A stretch of DNA of 64,000 bases from the NCBI GenBank assembly GCA_002381865.1, contig DFYO01000019.1, positions 124,411-188,410 on the forward strand. The letters are read 5' to 3'. The position numbers were made by a program, and so were the translations under genes. The DNA is from Clostridiales bacterium UBA4080 (lineage in GTDB: Bacteria; Bacillota; Clostridia; Lachnospirales; Vallitaleaceae). Below the pieces are notes generated by a model. It saw only the letters and a list, made by a program, of their open reading frames with translations, did no database searches and had not been told where the DNA came from. Numbering within the stretch: the first letter of the stretch is position 1; every line of letters starts with the position of its first letter. Positions 44,746-53,849 of the stretch are shown here, one piece after another.

Positions 44746-45753
44746 TTAATGAAGCACTGCATTAAACATATATCCAACAAATACAATTGATGTTGCGGTG
44801 ACTGTTGTGAAAATAATTAAAAGCTTTGGTTTTATAACCTTTCTGAGTAATATCATTGCTGGTACAGAAAGAGCTGCTACTGCCATCATAAACGAAAGTG
44901 CTGTCCCCATTCCCATACCCTTTGCAATAAGTGCTTCAGCAATTGGCACGGTGCCAATGACATCCCCATATAACGGAACTCCTACTAAAACACCTACCAA
45001 TACAGCAAATGGATTTCCTGGTCCTGCATATTTTGATAATATTTCTGCTGGCGCCCATCCATGAATTGCAGCACCTAAGCCTATCCCTATAAGCAGATAT
45101 AACCACACATGTTTTAAAATTTCTTTTACTTGTCCAATCGAATAATCAATTCGTTCTTTTCTTGAAAGTGTTTCAACTTCAACCTCTCCCATTGTCATTT
45201 CATAAACATATCCTTCTACTTCCTTTTCTAGCTTAAGCTTTCCAATTACACTTCCACCAATAACCCCAATCACTACGCCCGTTATTATATAAAGTGTTGC
45301 AACCTTCCAGCCAAAAGCTGCAATCAAGACTATAATTGCTCCTTCATTAATAAGTGGTGATGTAATTAAAAATGAAAAGGTTACTCCTAGGGGTATTCCG
45401 CTTTCTACAAAGCCAATAAAAATCGGCACAGAGGAGCAGGAGCAAAAGGGGGTTACAACCCCTAGCAAAGAAGCCATAATATTGGCCTTTATCCCTCCAA
45501 AATTTTCAAGAATTTTCTTTGTTCTTTCCGGCGGAAAATAGCTTCTTATATAGGATATCACAAAAATCATAATACATAATAGTATAACAATTTTTATTAC
45601 ATCATAAATAAAGAAATGTACCGAGGAGCCTAATCTGGTATCCATAGAAAGCTTAAAGACTCCTTCCACAAGCTTTTCTGTCAGCTCGTAGAGCCAAGTG
45701 AATTTCAGAATATTTGTAATTACTGTCCATATTGACATTATAAATTCTAACAT
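44746..45753 (-). CDS. YraQ/DUF318 family permease, possible organoarsenical efflux
   Basis: Integral membrane protein of 335 residues with about eight TM helices. The family motif with paired cysteines reads TPFCSCSSVPIFIGF, followed by LITSPLINEG. The family includes ArsP, an efflux permease for trivalent methylarsenicals and related compounds. It follows an ArsR-type regulator by 14 bases and precedes the small redox protein, which supports a metalloid or thiol-related transport role. The substrate is inferred. Confidence 0.8.
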   Translation of the reverse strand: MLEFIMSIWTVITNILKFTWLYELTEKLVEGVFKLSMDTRLGSSVHFFIYDVIKIVILLCIMIFVISYIRSYFPPERTKKILENFGGIKANIMASLLGVVTPFCSCSSVPIFIGFVESGIPLGVTFSFLITSPLINEGAIIVLIAAFGWKVATLYIITGVVIGVIGGSVIGKLKLEKEVEGYVYEMTMGEVEVETLSRKERIDYSIGQVKEILKHVWLYLLIGIGLGAAIHGWAPAEILSKYAGPGNPFAVLVGVLVGVPLYGDVIGTVPIAEALIAKGMGMGTALSFMMAVAALSVPAMILLRKVIKPKLLIIFTTVTATSIVFVGYMFNAVLH

Positions 45754-45767
45754 ATATTTACCTTCCT

Positions 45768-46112
45768 TTATTCTTTATTAAGCAGCTTTAAATACTGGTC
45801 CGCTTCCTTAAGTCTTTTAATATCATTGTGATAAACACTATCCTCTTTCAAATTTCTGCTAATTGTATTTATAAAATCCATTAACACCTCATTCTCTTGA
45901 TTTAAAAAATAAATAATCATCTGGTCTTGTCTTTTAGTTTTAACAAAACCCATATCTCTAAGCTTCGCTAAATGCTTTGATATTTTAGGCTGACTTTCTT
46001 CTATAACCCCTTGAAGCTGACACACGCACAGACTTCTTATATCCAACAAATATAAAATTCGCATTCTTGTTTCATCTGACATAGTTTTGCAAATATCAAT
46101 AATCTCCTTCAT
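45768..46112 (-). CDS. ArsR family metalloregulator
   Basis: Winged-helix repressor of 114 residues. DETRMRILYLLDIRSLCVCQ includes the Cys-x-Cys pair at the start of the recognition region, the arsenite-binding position of classic ArsR. The DNA-reading helix reads ESQPKISKHLAKLRD. It heads the operon with the permease and redox protein. A large palindrome overlapping the promoter lies 59 bases upstream and is the likely binding site. Confidence 0.9.
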   Translation of the reverse strand: MKEIIDICKTMSDETRMRILYLLDIRSLCVCQLQGVIEESQPKISKHLAKLRDMGFVKTKRQDQMIIYFLNQENEVLMDFINTISRNLKEDSVYHNDIKRLKEADQYLKLLNKE

Positions 46113-46170
46113 AAAGCCTCCTTTAAACTATTAAATATATTTTTGTTTATAAAAATACATATTCAAAAAA

Positions 46171-46232
46171 ATAATACGTATATGCTTGTATGCGTATATA
46201 CGTATTATATGCTTTATTGTTTGATATGTCAA
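46171..46232 (-). promoter_or_regulatory. arsR promoter with overlapping operator
   Basis: Consensus promoter on the minus strand: TTGACA (46227-46232), 17-base spacer, TATAAT (46204-46209). Overlapping its -10 and transcription start is an inverted repeat with 12-bp perfect arms ATAATACGTATA (46171-46182 and 46197-46208). A repressor bound here would block transcription. Confidence 0.8.
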
Positions 46233-46279
46233 TGCTCTATGTTAGCTTTTTTTATCTATTAGTTTTTTTGATTGTTTTT

Positions 46280-46627
46280 TTAATGCTCATGATCGTGATT
46301 ACATACACTTCCCGTTGATTTAAGCATTCCCTTTAAATACATTTCTGCAACTTCTTGTGAATTACCTTCTGCTCCAACAATTACCTCAATTCCTTTTTCA
46401 TTAAAAATTTCTACAGCGCCTCCGCCCATTCCTCCGGATATTATAACATTAACACCCATATCATTTAAAAAATTAGGTAAAAATCCAGGTCTGTGTCCAG
46501 GATTTGGAACAATCTCAGTTTTAATAATTTGTCCCGCCTCTGCATCAAAGATGTGGAATGCCTCACAATGTCCGAAATGACCCGTTACTACTCCATTTTC
46601 ACTCGCAACTGCTATTTTGTATTTCAT
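46280..46627 (-). CDS. NifX/NifB-C-terminal family protein, His-rich tail
   Basis: Protein of 115 residues of the dinitrogenase iron-molybdenum cofactor biosynthesis family (NifX/NafY/VnfX fold), with SENGVVTGHFGHCEAFHIF and SGGMGGGAVEIF. The C-terminus is NHDHEH, likely metal binding. It overlaps the mrp stop (ATGA). Without nitrogenase genes nearby, a role in Fe-S or molybdenum cluster carriage is more likely than nitrogen fixation. Confidence 0.85.
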   Translation of the reverse strand: MKYKIAVASENGVVTGHFGHCEAFHIFDAEAGQIIKTEIVPNPGHRPGFLPNFLNDMGVNVIISGGMGGGAVEIFNEKGIEVIVGAEGNSQEVAEMYLKGMLKSTGSVCNHDHEH

Positions 46628-47454
46628 ATTCTTGTCTCCTCAATAATTTTTAATGTATTTTCCATAATATTTCCTGAGTAGCTTTCAATTTCTCCTGCAT
46701 CACAAGCTCTTGCAATTGCTGGGTCTATTGGAAGCCTGTCTAAAACCTTAATACCATATTCCTGTGCAACCTTTTCGATATTGCTATCTCCAAATATATT
46801 ATGCACTTGATTACATTCAGGACATTTAAAGCCAGACATATTTTCAACAATTCCAATAATAGGAATATTCATTTTATCAGCCATCTTAACAGCCTTCTCA
46901 ACTATCATTGAAACCAATTCCTGAGGTGATGTCACTATAACAATACCCTCAATTGGAATAGATTGAAAAACAGTTAAAGGCACATCGCCTGTTCCCGGAG
47001 GCATATCAATAAACATATAATCAATATCCTTCCAGATAACTTCATTCCAAAACTGCTTTACAGTATTTCCAACTATAGGACCTCGCCATACGACTGGATC
47101 TGTTATATCATTAAGCAATAGATTGATAGACATAACATCAGTACCGTTTTTACTTTTTACAGGCATCATACCATTTTCATTTCCAACCGCCTTACTAGTT
47201 ATTCCAAATGCCTTTGGTATTGACGGTCCTGTTATATCCGCATCTAATACTGCAGTTTTATAACCCTTTTTATTCATACCTGATGCCAATAAGGAAGTAA
47301 CCAAGGATTTCCCTACTCCTCCTTTACCACTAACAACACCAATAACTTTTTTAACATTGCTCATAGGATGAAGCTTTTCTTTTAAATCCAGTTCCTCTTT
47401 TCTTTCGCTACAATTCTCAGAACAACTACTACAAGCTTGATTGCACTCACTCAT
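46624..47454 (-). CDS. mrp: Mrp/NBP35 family Fe-S carrier ATPase
   Basis: P-loop ATPase of 276 residues with deviant Walker A VVSGKGGVGKSLV. It has a Cys-rich N-terminus (CNQACSSCSENC) and a C-terminal pair in FKCPECNQVHNIFG, which fits a bridging Fe-S cluster between two monomers. Family members load Fe-S clusters onto target proteins. It sits in a cluster of NifX, NifU and MinD-ferredoxin genes. Confidence 0.92.
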   Translation of the reverse strand: MSECNQACSSCSENCSERKEELDLKEKLHPMSNVKKVIGVVSGKGGVGKSLVTSLLASGMNKKGYKTAVLDADITGPSIPKAFGITSKAVGNENGMMPVKSKNGTDVMSINLLLNDITDPVVWRGPIVGNTVKQFWNEVIWKDIDYMFIDMPPGTGDVPLTVFQSIPIEGIVIVTSPQELVSMIVEKAVKMADKMNIPIIGIVENMSGFKCPECNQVHNIFGDSNIEKVAQEYGIKVLDRLPIDPAIARACDAGEIESYSGNIMENTLKIIEETRI

Positions 47455-47577
47455 TTTCTTTCTCCTTTAAAGTCAAACTATATTTTTTAATAATTCTAAT
47501 ATACTTATAATTGAAAGACTTTTTCAAGCCTTTGCTTTAAACACATTTCTTAATTTTATATTTTAATTCTAGATAAG

Positions 47578-48435
47578 CTACATTGAAGCAATTACTTTGC
47601 TATGAATTTCTCTTACTGCTTTCCCTGAAATACAATCTCTGTCAACAATACTAACTCCTTCATTAACCGCTTTTACTGCTTCTGCGTCGAACGGTATCAT
47701 ACCAACAAAGCTTATTTTATTATCTTTACAGTACTCAATTATTTTTTCAGTGTTTTCTAGATTTGTATCATATTTATTAACACATACCATAATTATAACT
47801 CCAAATCCCTTGGCTGTAGCAATAATTCTTTCCATATCGCTAATTCCTGAAATAGAAGGCTCTGCAACAACCAACACTGCATCAACTCCGCTTATTGAAG
47901 CAATTACTGGACATCCAATTCCTGGTGAGCCGTCTATAATAGCCAATTCAATATCTTCTGTTAAGTCCGTCAGCTGTTTTTTTACTCTTGATACCAGCAT
48001 TCCTGTTGTTCCATTACCCATTTCTAGCTGAGCTGATGAAAAAAATATATCTTCATCGTTGTACAAATAAATCTTACCCGCCGTATTCTTTTTCATATTA
48101 ATAGCGTTTACAGGACAAACATACTCACAAACACCACAGCCTTCACAGGCAAGTTTATTAACTTTATATTTATCTTCTTTTATTATTGCATTAAATCTGC
48201 AGCTTTCTGAACACAAACCACAATTTATACATAATTCCTTATCAATCCAAGCTTTATCTAATCCATAATATTCATCTTCCTTTGGCTTATTGCTCATTTT
48301 TGTTACCAAGTGAAGATTAGGTGCGTCAACATCACAGTCTGCAAAGGCTTTACAGCCCGTTAGCTTAATAAGTGCACTTGAAACAGTTGTTTTTCCTGTT
48401 CCTCCTTTGCCGCTAAGAACCAATAACTGTTTCAT
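47578..48435 (-). CDS. MinD-type ATPase with inserted ferredoxin domain (A)
   Basis: Protein of 285 residues. Walker A LSGKGGTGKTTVSSAL, then an inserted two-cluster ferredoxin (CINCGLCSESCRFNA and CEGCGVCEYVCPVNA), then the rest of the MinD fold including DGSPGIGCPV. Such proteins come in pairs in anaerobes and are thought to assist cluster or metal assembly; function not established. It overlaps its paralog by 23 bases. Confidence 0.88.
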   Translation of the reverse strand: MKQLLVLSGKGGTGKTTVSSALIKLTGCKAFADCDVDAPNLHLVTKMSNKPKEDEYYGLDKAWIDKELCINCGLCSESCRFNAIIKEDKYKVNKLACEGCGVCEYVCPVNAINMKKNTAGKIYLYNDEDIFFSSAQLEMGNGTTGMLVSRVKKQLTDLTEDIELAIIDGSPGIGCPVIASISGVDAVLVVAEPSISGISDMERIIATAKGFGVIIMVCVNKYDTNLENTEKIIEYCKDNKISFVGMIPFDAEAVKAVNEGVSIVDRDCISGKAVREIHSKVIASM

Positions 48436-49270
48436 CGTTATCCCTCCTTATTTTCTCAAGAATATCCTCAAACACCTCTTTATACTTATCTGCTTCTTTA
48501 GCAATTATTATACCTTTAGAATTCAAATATCCTAACTCCTTATCAAATGCTATCCTTCCAATAATTTCAATATTATTATTAATACAAAAATCCTCGGATG
48601 GATTTTCACCCTCTAAGCATTTATTCAAAACTACACCAACTTTTTTATCAAATAGCTTTGTTAGTTTATACACCAATTCAAGATTATGTGCTCCAAATTT
48701 GGTAGGTTCAGCTACCAATACACAATAATCTGCATCCTGAATGCTTTCCATAACAATACAAGCACTCCCCGGAGGACAGTCTATTATAGTGTCCTTGTCA
48801 TCAGCTAACGATAGCAATCTTTTAATAATCGGTATTCCTGAAGCTTCTCCAATCTTCATCATCCCAGTAAAAACATTAACATCTTCAAACCTGCTATATC
48901 TAACCTTTCCAACCTCTTTTTCTATTTCATCAATAGCTTTTTGAGGGCAAACCAGCATACAGCCTCCACAGGAATGACAAACCTCTTGAAATATCATTAA
49001 ACGCTTAGTATATGCTAGTGCATTGTACTTACAAAAATCTACACACTTTTTGCAGCCGTCACATTTCAGTTCATCAACTCTTGGTATTTTTGCTGTAATA
49101 ATATCCTCAGGCTTAACCTGGTTATTAAAGTCCTTATCAAAAAACAAAAAACCATTAGGCTCCTCAACATCGCAATCAATATAATTAGCTTTACCTAAAG
49201 TATAAGCAAGATTAACTGAAACCAAGGTTTTCCCTGTTCCACCCTTTCCACTTAAAACAGCTATCTTCAT
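48413..49270 (-). CDS. MinD-type ATPase with inserted ferredoxin domain (B)
   Basis: Paralog of the adjacent protein, also 285 residues. Walker A LSGKGGTGKTLVSVNLA, ferredoxin insert CDGCKKCVDFCKYNA and CHSCGGCMLVCPQKA, and DCPPGSACIV in the switch region. The pair probably forms a heterodimer. It is 2 bases from the upstream NifX-like gene. Confidence 0.88.
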   Translation of the reverse strand: MKIAVLSGKGGTGKTLVSVNLAYTLGKANYIDCDVEEPNGFLFFDKDFNNQVKPEDIITAKIPRVDELKCDGCKKCVDFCKYNALAYTKRLMIFQEVCHSCGGCMLVCPQKAIDEIEKEVGKVRYSRFEDVNVFTGMMKIGEASGIPIIKRLLSLADDKDTIIDCPPGSACIVMESIQDADYCVLVAEPTKFGAHNLELVYKLTKLFDKKVGVVLNKCLEGENPSEDFCINNNIEIIGRIAFDKELGYLNSKGIIIAKEADKYKEVFEDILEKIRRDNDETVIGS

Positions 49271-49272
49271 AA

Positions 49273-49635
49273 TTAAGCTCTCCCATGAAAACCAGCATGA
49301 AAACCGCCCAACTCTTCTAAGTTGTTTTCTAATAATTTTTCAATATTTTCCTTAACTGAACTATTGTCTGATTTATAAATTTTTATTTTTGCTTCTAACA
49401 TTACATCTGCTGCATTCTGACCGCATCTTGGAGTAATTAAAGCCGTTGCTTTACTATCTGCAACAAATTGACCCGCTTTAATTCCTGCTCCTCCGGAGCT
49501 ATTTGCTGCTGTGTTTTCTAAATATTCTTCTTTCTTTATCTCTGAATCATAAATCAAAAAATATGGTGCTCTTCCAAATGAAGGGCAAACCTCTGTATCA
49601 ATATTTTTTTCCTCTACTGGCACTGCAATTCTCAT
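49273..49635 (-). CDS. NifX/NifB-C-terminal family protein
   Basis: Protein of 120 residues from the ATG at 49635, which has AAAGGAG upstream. The fold is that of NifX-type cofactor carriers: RIAVPVEEKNIDTEVCPSFG, APYFLIYD and ALITPRCGQNAADVM. It carries two cysteines that could ligate metal. It is the second such protein in the cluster and differs from the other in lacking the His-rich tail. Confidence 0.85.
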   Translation of the reverse strand: MRIAVPVEEKNIDTEVCPSFGRAPYFLIYDSEIKKEEYLENTAANSSGGAGIKAGQFVADSKATALITPRCGQNAADVMLEAKIKIYKSDNSSVKENIEKLLENNLEELGGFHAGFHGRA

Positions 49636-49705
49636 ACTATTCTCCTTTGTCTTTTCACAAAACACTTCTAATTAACAAATATTTTCATTTATATTTTGTT
49701 CTTAG

Positions 49706-50092
49706 TTACTTATTCTTTATGCTTTTTTCCTCTTTGCTCCTATACTCCATAATGGCTTCTCTTAAAGCCGAAACTCCTAGGTTAGAGCAATGCACTTTAT
49801 CCTCCGGCAAGCCATCTAATGCATCAATAATATCCTGCTCGCTTATTTTCATTGCTTCTTCCAGGGTTTTACCCTTTGCTAAAACTGAGGTCATGCTGGA
49901 TGTAGCAATTGAGCCAACACATCCAAAAACAAGATAACTAATATCTTCAATCACATCATTTTGTACCATAATATAAAATGTAACTGAATCTCCGCAAGCT
50001 GGGTCTCCAGCACTACCTTTAGCATCTGCAAAAGGTAACGAACGGACATTCTGCGGACACATAAAATGCTCATATACTTTATCTGAATACAT
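49706..50092 (-). CDS. NifU/IscU-type Fe-S scaffold protein
   Basis: Scaffold of 128 residues. The three conserved cysteines are in GDPACGDSV, FGCVGSIATSS and VHCSNLG, with the Asp of GD that allows cluster release. It is a single-domain NifU N-terminal type. No cysteine desulfurase (nifS/iscS) gene is adjacent in this window. Its placement suggests it is dedicated to the Mrp/MinD/NifX cluster. Confidence 0.9.
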   Translation of the reverse strand: MYSDKVYEHFMCPQNVRSLPFADAKGSAGDPACGDSVTFYIMVQNDVIEDISYLVFGCVGSIATSSMTSVLAKGKTLEEAMKISEQDIIDALDGLPEDKVHCSNLGVSALREAIMEYRSKEEKSIKNK

Positions 50093-50106
50093 AGATTAAT
50101 TTCTCC

Positions 50107-50460
50107 TTAATCATTAGCCCCATTTCTTTTTCTGCATCTTCCACATCCAAAATCAACTGCTTCTTCTTGACAAAGCTTATAATCTCCGCCCTCTATCTTT
50201 AATATATTGCCATTTACCAAAGACTCAGCAAGCTTTTTGCGGGCATCAAAATATATTCTTTGAACTGTAGTTCTTGCTACATTCATTCTTTCAGCACACT
50301 CTTCTTGTGTGTTCCCTTCTAAATCAATCAATCGAATAGTTTCATATTCCTCTACTGTCATTATTATAATTTCACTTACCATACTTTCTGTATTCATTGG
50401 TCCAAATAAGGTACTGACTGGCATACCACATACTCTTCTCCACTTTCTCGGTCTAGACAT
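50107..50460 (-). CDS. DUF134 family DNA-binding regulator
   Basis: Protein of 117 residues from the ATG at 50460, which has GGAGGTGG upstream. N-terminal [13 protein letters not shown] is the DUF134 signature, and a sigma70-region-4-like helix-turn-helix follows ([19 protein letters not shown]). The C-terminus has Cys in FGCGRCRKR, perhaps a metal or Fe-S sensor. It heads the NifU-NifX-MinD-Mrp-NifX cluster and probably regulates it through the paired operator upstream. Confidence 0.85.
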   Translation of the reverse strand: MSRPRKWRRVCGMPVSTLFGPMNTESMVSEIIIMTVEEYETIRLIDLEGNTQEECAERMNVARTTVQRIYFDARKKLAESLVNGNILKIEGGDYKLCQEEAVDFGCGRCRKRNGAND

Positions 50461-50482
50461 TAAACCACCTCCATATATTTTG

Positions 50483-50528
50483 GACATATGTTCTATATCT
50501 ATTATATATCATTAATAACATATGTCAA
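50483..50528 (-). promoter_or_regulatory. DUF134 operon promoter with paired operators
   Basis: Promoter on the minus strand: TTGACA (50523-50528), 16-base spacer, TATAAT (50501-50506). A perfect 10-bp inverted repeat GACATATGTT / AACATATGTC (50483-50492 and 50517-50526) brackets it: one copy covers the -35 and the other lies at the transcription start. Each copy contains the palindrome ACATATGT, 34 bases apart. Confidence 0.75.
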
Positions 50529-50550
50529 TAATTTTTGTATTTTTTATTTT

Positions 50551-50603
50551 AAAAAAGGAGCTATCCCTCCCTACTTAAAGTAGTTTAGATATGCTCCCTT
50601 TTT
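50551..50603 (-). terminator. arsC terminator
   Basis: 11-bp outer stem on the minus strand (AAAAAGGGAGC with GCTCCTTTTTT, one G-U pair) with an inner CTAC/GTAG stem, 22 bases after the arsC stop. Confidence 0.8.
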
Positions 50604-50624
50604 AAATACTCTTGTAATTATTAA

Positions 50625-51035
50625 TTAAATTAATTGTCCATTTACTATTCTTGCTGACAGCATTTTAATTTTTTCTTCTATCACTGCTATCGTTTTTTTA
50701 AATTCATCATCCGTCTTGCCGCTTGGATCATCAAGTCCCCAGTCTTCTCTATGCTTACATGGCAGAAAAGGACATTCTACATTACAGCCCATCGTAACTA
50801 ATATATCAATTTGTGGAATTTCTTCTAGTGTCTTTGAATACTGTGTTTTCTCCATATCAATTTGATATATTTCTTTAATCAGTCTGACTGCATCCTGATT
50901 TATTTGAGGCTTTGTATGTGTTCCGGCTGAGAAGCTTTCAAAAACCTCACTACAGTAATGCTTTCCAAGAGCTTCTGCTATCTGGCTTCTGCAAGAATTG
51001 TGTACGCATACAAATGCAACCTTTAACTTGTCCAT
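50625..51035 (-). CDS. arsC: Arsenate reductase, low-molecular-weight phosphatase type
   Basis: Protein of 136 residues from the ATG at 51035, with GGAGG upstream. The phosphatase loop is VCVHNSCRSQIAE, followed by LVTMGCNVECPFLPCK, whose cysteines relay the disulfide in thioredoxin-linked ArsC, and DWGLDDPSGK. It reduces arsenate to arsenite. It has its own promoter and terminator, 4.5 kb from the ArsR-permease operon. Confidence 0.92.
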   Translation of the reverse strand: MDKLKVAFVCVHNSCRSQIAEALGKHYCSEVFESFSAGTHTKPQINQDAVRLIKEIYQIDMEKTQYSKTLEEIPQIDILVTMGCNVECPFLPCKHREDWGLDDPSGKTDDEFKKTIAVIEEKIKMLSARIVNGQLI

Positions 51036-51068
51036 TGATAATACCTCCAAAATAACTATATTTTCTTG

Positions 51069-51097
51069 ATTATCTCAAGCCGAAATAATTATGTCAA
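51069..51097 (-). promoter_or_regulatory. arsC promoter
   Basis: TTGACA (51092-51097) and GATAAT (51069-51074) on the minus strand with a 17-base spacer. No ATAATACGTATA-type operator is seen here, so it is probably not under the same ArsR. Confidence 0.7.
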
Positions 51098-51125
51098 CCA
51101 TTCAGAGCTATGCTTTACCTGAAAT

Positions 51126-53795
51126 TTACAATAGCTTGTCAATCATTGGGATAATTTTTTCTTCAAACAGTTTTACTAATTCTGGGTCAAACTGTGTACC
51201 GCTATTATTCTTTATTTCCTCCAAAGCCTTCTCCTTGCTTATTCCGTCTCTGAAAACCCTGTCTTGAACCATTGCATCAAAGGCATCTGCAATAGCAATA
51301 ATCCTTGCCTGTAAAGGTATCTCTGTATGCTTTAAGCCTCTTGGATATCCTTTCCCATCCCATCTTTCATGATGTGAAAGTGTATAATCTGCTATTTTGC
51401 CAAACTCATTAATAGAGCGTAAAATCTGATAGCCTGTTTCTGGATGTTTTCTTATTTCCTTCCACTCTTCCTTAGAAAGCTGACTGTTTTTTTCGAGAAT
51501 TTTTAAATCTATTGCAATTTTTCCAATATCGTGCATAAGTCCTGACGTCTTAATCTCTTTAATTTCATTTTTACTTAAAGACAATTCTTGTGCAATCATC
51601 TCAGCAATTACGCTTACATTTTCTGCGTGCTTCTTTTCATAACTGCTTTTCGAATACAATGTATTACTAATTGCATCCACTGTTTTATAATGCATGCTTT
51701 TACTTTCAGAAAGCTTGTTCCTGTACATTTGATCCTCTGCTTTTTTAAAAATGTCTTCAATCTCATCTTCACTTTCCGTTTTGCATGCAACACCAGCTGA
51801 TACGGACAAAACAATAGAATCAATTTTTTCATGCTCCATTTTTTGAACAAGCTTTTCAATAAAGCTCTTTGCTTCTTTTTCATCTGTTCTTGGCATAATG
51901 ATTATGAATTCATCCCCTCCATATCGAGATGCCTTGCAAACACTTTTGCATTCACTTATTATTACTTCAGATATCCTTTTCAGCGCATAATCACCCATTT
52001 TGTGGCCAAAAACGTCATTTATTAGCTTCAAGCCATTTACATCCAGCATCGCAATTGAAATTGGCAAGAGATTTTCGTCGTTGACGCGTTTTATTTCTTC
52101 CTCAAAAAATCTTCTGTTATAAAGGCCTGTGAGCTGGTCGTGATAATTTAAAAACTCTATTTTTTCTTGCTTTTCTTTTTGAGCAGAAATATCTGAAAAA
52201 ATCATAGCAATCTTGTTTTCTTCAGGCGAAAAAACATTTACCGAAAAATATTTTCCAATTCTTTTAAAATGATTTTCAAAATTAATTGATTTACCATCTC
52301 TTATTACCTCTTCAAGCTGTTCAATCCACTTGGATTCCAGCCAATCACTTTCTTCCTTTAGATTCTGCCCTTTTATTTCAAAAGAACCAATTCCTGTAAG
52401 TCTGCTAAACGCCTTATTAGCATCAAGTCCGATATAGGCTTTAATAATTTTTTTATCCTCGATTGTTTCATATACTACCTCATATATTACAAATCCTTCC
52501 TGCATATTATTAAATAGTCTGTCGAATTGAAGATTGTTCTTAAGCAGCAGTCTTTGCATTTCATTACTGTCCTCTAAGCTTATTGCAAGGGCTTTGGTTC
52601 TGCTTTCAACCATTTTTTCCAGATTTATATTATAATTTTCAAGCTCGTTTTTTTGCTTTTCAATTTCCTTGATATTTGTTGTGATTTTCACCATCATATC
52701 CTGCATAACTTGAGATAGTTCAGCAACCTCATCATCTCCTGAGAGCTCTAAGGAAACATTATAATCACCTTCCGTAATCTTTTTTGCAGCTAAGGATAAC
52801 TTGGCAATTGGCGCCATAATCCTGCCACTTACATAGTAAACCAGGAGAATAATTGCAGAAATTGCCAATCCCCCTAAAATAAGCAGTAATAAAGTCATAG
52901 CTTTTATCTGTTCAAGTACTTTGGAATTATCATAAGTAATTTCTATTACCTTGCTATTATCTGTCATACTATATTCTTTATCATTCAAATAAATCATCTG
53001 GTATGTTTTAACGAGATTTTTTTCTTTAATCTCAAAATTATTTTCTGCTTTTGCTTTTTCTACAATCCACAAGCTTTCCTGCGTAGGCTTAAAGCTTTCT
53101 TTGTTATGCGAAAATTCATATCCAAAGATATCAAATATTCTTACTGATGTAACCGTAGTATTATTAAATGCAATATTATTAGTAATTTTTACTGGGTCCA
53201 TTTCTGCAACAATTGTACTTAATCCACCTTCACTATACACAAGCTCTAATACATATTCATTATTAGTTGAGGAAACATAAGTAAACTTACTTAAACCACC
53301 AGTTCCGACATTAGTTCTTATTCTTTCATGCTTAATATCGTCAGCGATTCTGATTGAGTCAATCACATCCCCTAATTTACTATCAAATTTTCTGAAATTA
53401 AAATTTTCTCCCTCGGAAATAGTAGTTTTGATTATTGTTGTTTCTTTGTCAATTAAGACTAAATCATACTTGTTGTCTAACTTTTCCTTTATTTCCTCCA
53501 AGGAAATGCTATCTGGGTTGTTACCTGCTCTAGCAAATTCTTCTTGAAAAGCAAGAATACTGCTTTCCATATCAGCTTCAATTGATTTTTCCAACATTTT
53601 AAAGCCTCTGTCAATTAATATAACAGAGTTCTTCAGATAGTCACCTGTAACCTTCCTGATATTTTCATGCTCCCTTACAAAAATAACCTCTACATATCGT
53701 GTTCCCAAAATAATAATTGTAGCTAAGGAAATAATAATAATGGGAATAATAGATATTAACAGTTTATTCCTGATTTTGTAGAAAAAGCTTCTCAT
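51126..53795 (-). CDS. Membrane sensor GGDEF-HD-GYP protein
   Basis: Protein of 889 residues from the ATG at 53795 (GGGGGA upstream). TM1 at about 11-34, a large extracellular sensor (about 35-300), TM2 at about 300-322, HAMP, a coiled coil, a PAS domain (about 400-520), GGDEF (about 530-690) and HD-GYP (about 700-889). The cyclase motif is intact (SRYGGDEFIIIM) but the RxxD site is missing (KSVC). The HD-GYP motifs are HDIGKIAID and HHERWDGKGYP. It senses an outside signal and sets c-di-GMP levels. Confidence 0.9.
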   Translation of the reverse strand: MRSFFYKIRNKLLISIIPIIIISLATIIILGTRYVEVIFVREHENIRKVTGDYLKNSVILIDRGFKMLEKSIEADMESSILAFQEEFARAGNNPDSISLEEIKEKLDNKYDLVLIDKETTIIKTTISEGENFNFRKFDSKLGDVIDSIRIADDIKHERIRTNVGTGGLSKFTYVSSTNNEYVLELVYSEGGLSTIVAEMDPVKITNNIAFNNTTVTSVRIFDIFGYEFSHNKESFKPTQESLWIVEKAKAENNFEIKEKNLVKTYQMIYLNDKEYSMTDNSKVIEITYDNSKVLEQIKAMTLLLLILGGLAISAIILLVYYVSGRIMAPIAKLSLAAKKITEGDYNVSLELSGDDEVAELSQVMQDMMVKITTNIKEIEKQKNELENYNINLEKMVESRTKALAISLEDSNEMQRLLLKNNLQFDRLFNNMQEGFVIYEVVYETIEDKKIIKAYIGLDANKAFSRLTGIGSFEIKGQNLKEESDWLESKWIEQLEEVIRDGKSINFENHFKRIGKYFSVNVFSPEENKIAMIFSDISAQKEKQEKIEFLNYHDQLTGLYNRRFFEEEIKRVNDENLLPISIAMLDVNGLKLINDVFGHKMGDYALKRISEVIISECKSVCKASRYGGDEFIIIMPRTDEKEAKSFIEKLVQKMEHEKIDSIVLSVSAGVACKTESEDEIEDIFKKAEDQMYRNKLSESKSMHYKTVDAISNTLYSKSSYEKKHAENVSVIAEMIAQELSLSKNEIKEIKTSGLMHDIGKIAIDLKILEKNSQLSKEEWKEIRKHPETGYQILRSINEFGKIADYTLSHHERWDGKGYPRGLKHTEIPLQARIIAIADAFDAMVQDRVFRDGISKEKALEEIKNNSGTQFDPELVKLFEEKIIPMIDKLL

Positions 53796-53849
53796 GTGTG
53801 TTCCCCCAAGGTCCAATATAGTATTTATTCTCAAGACTTTTTACTATTA

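Noticed and set aside
46280..50460. Nitrogen-fixation gene cluster
   Set aside because: NifX- and NifU-like proteins occur, but no nifHDK, nifE/N or nifB gene is in the window.
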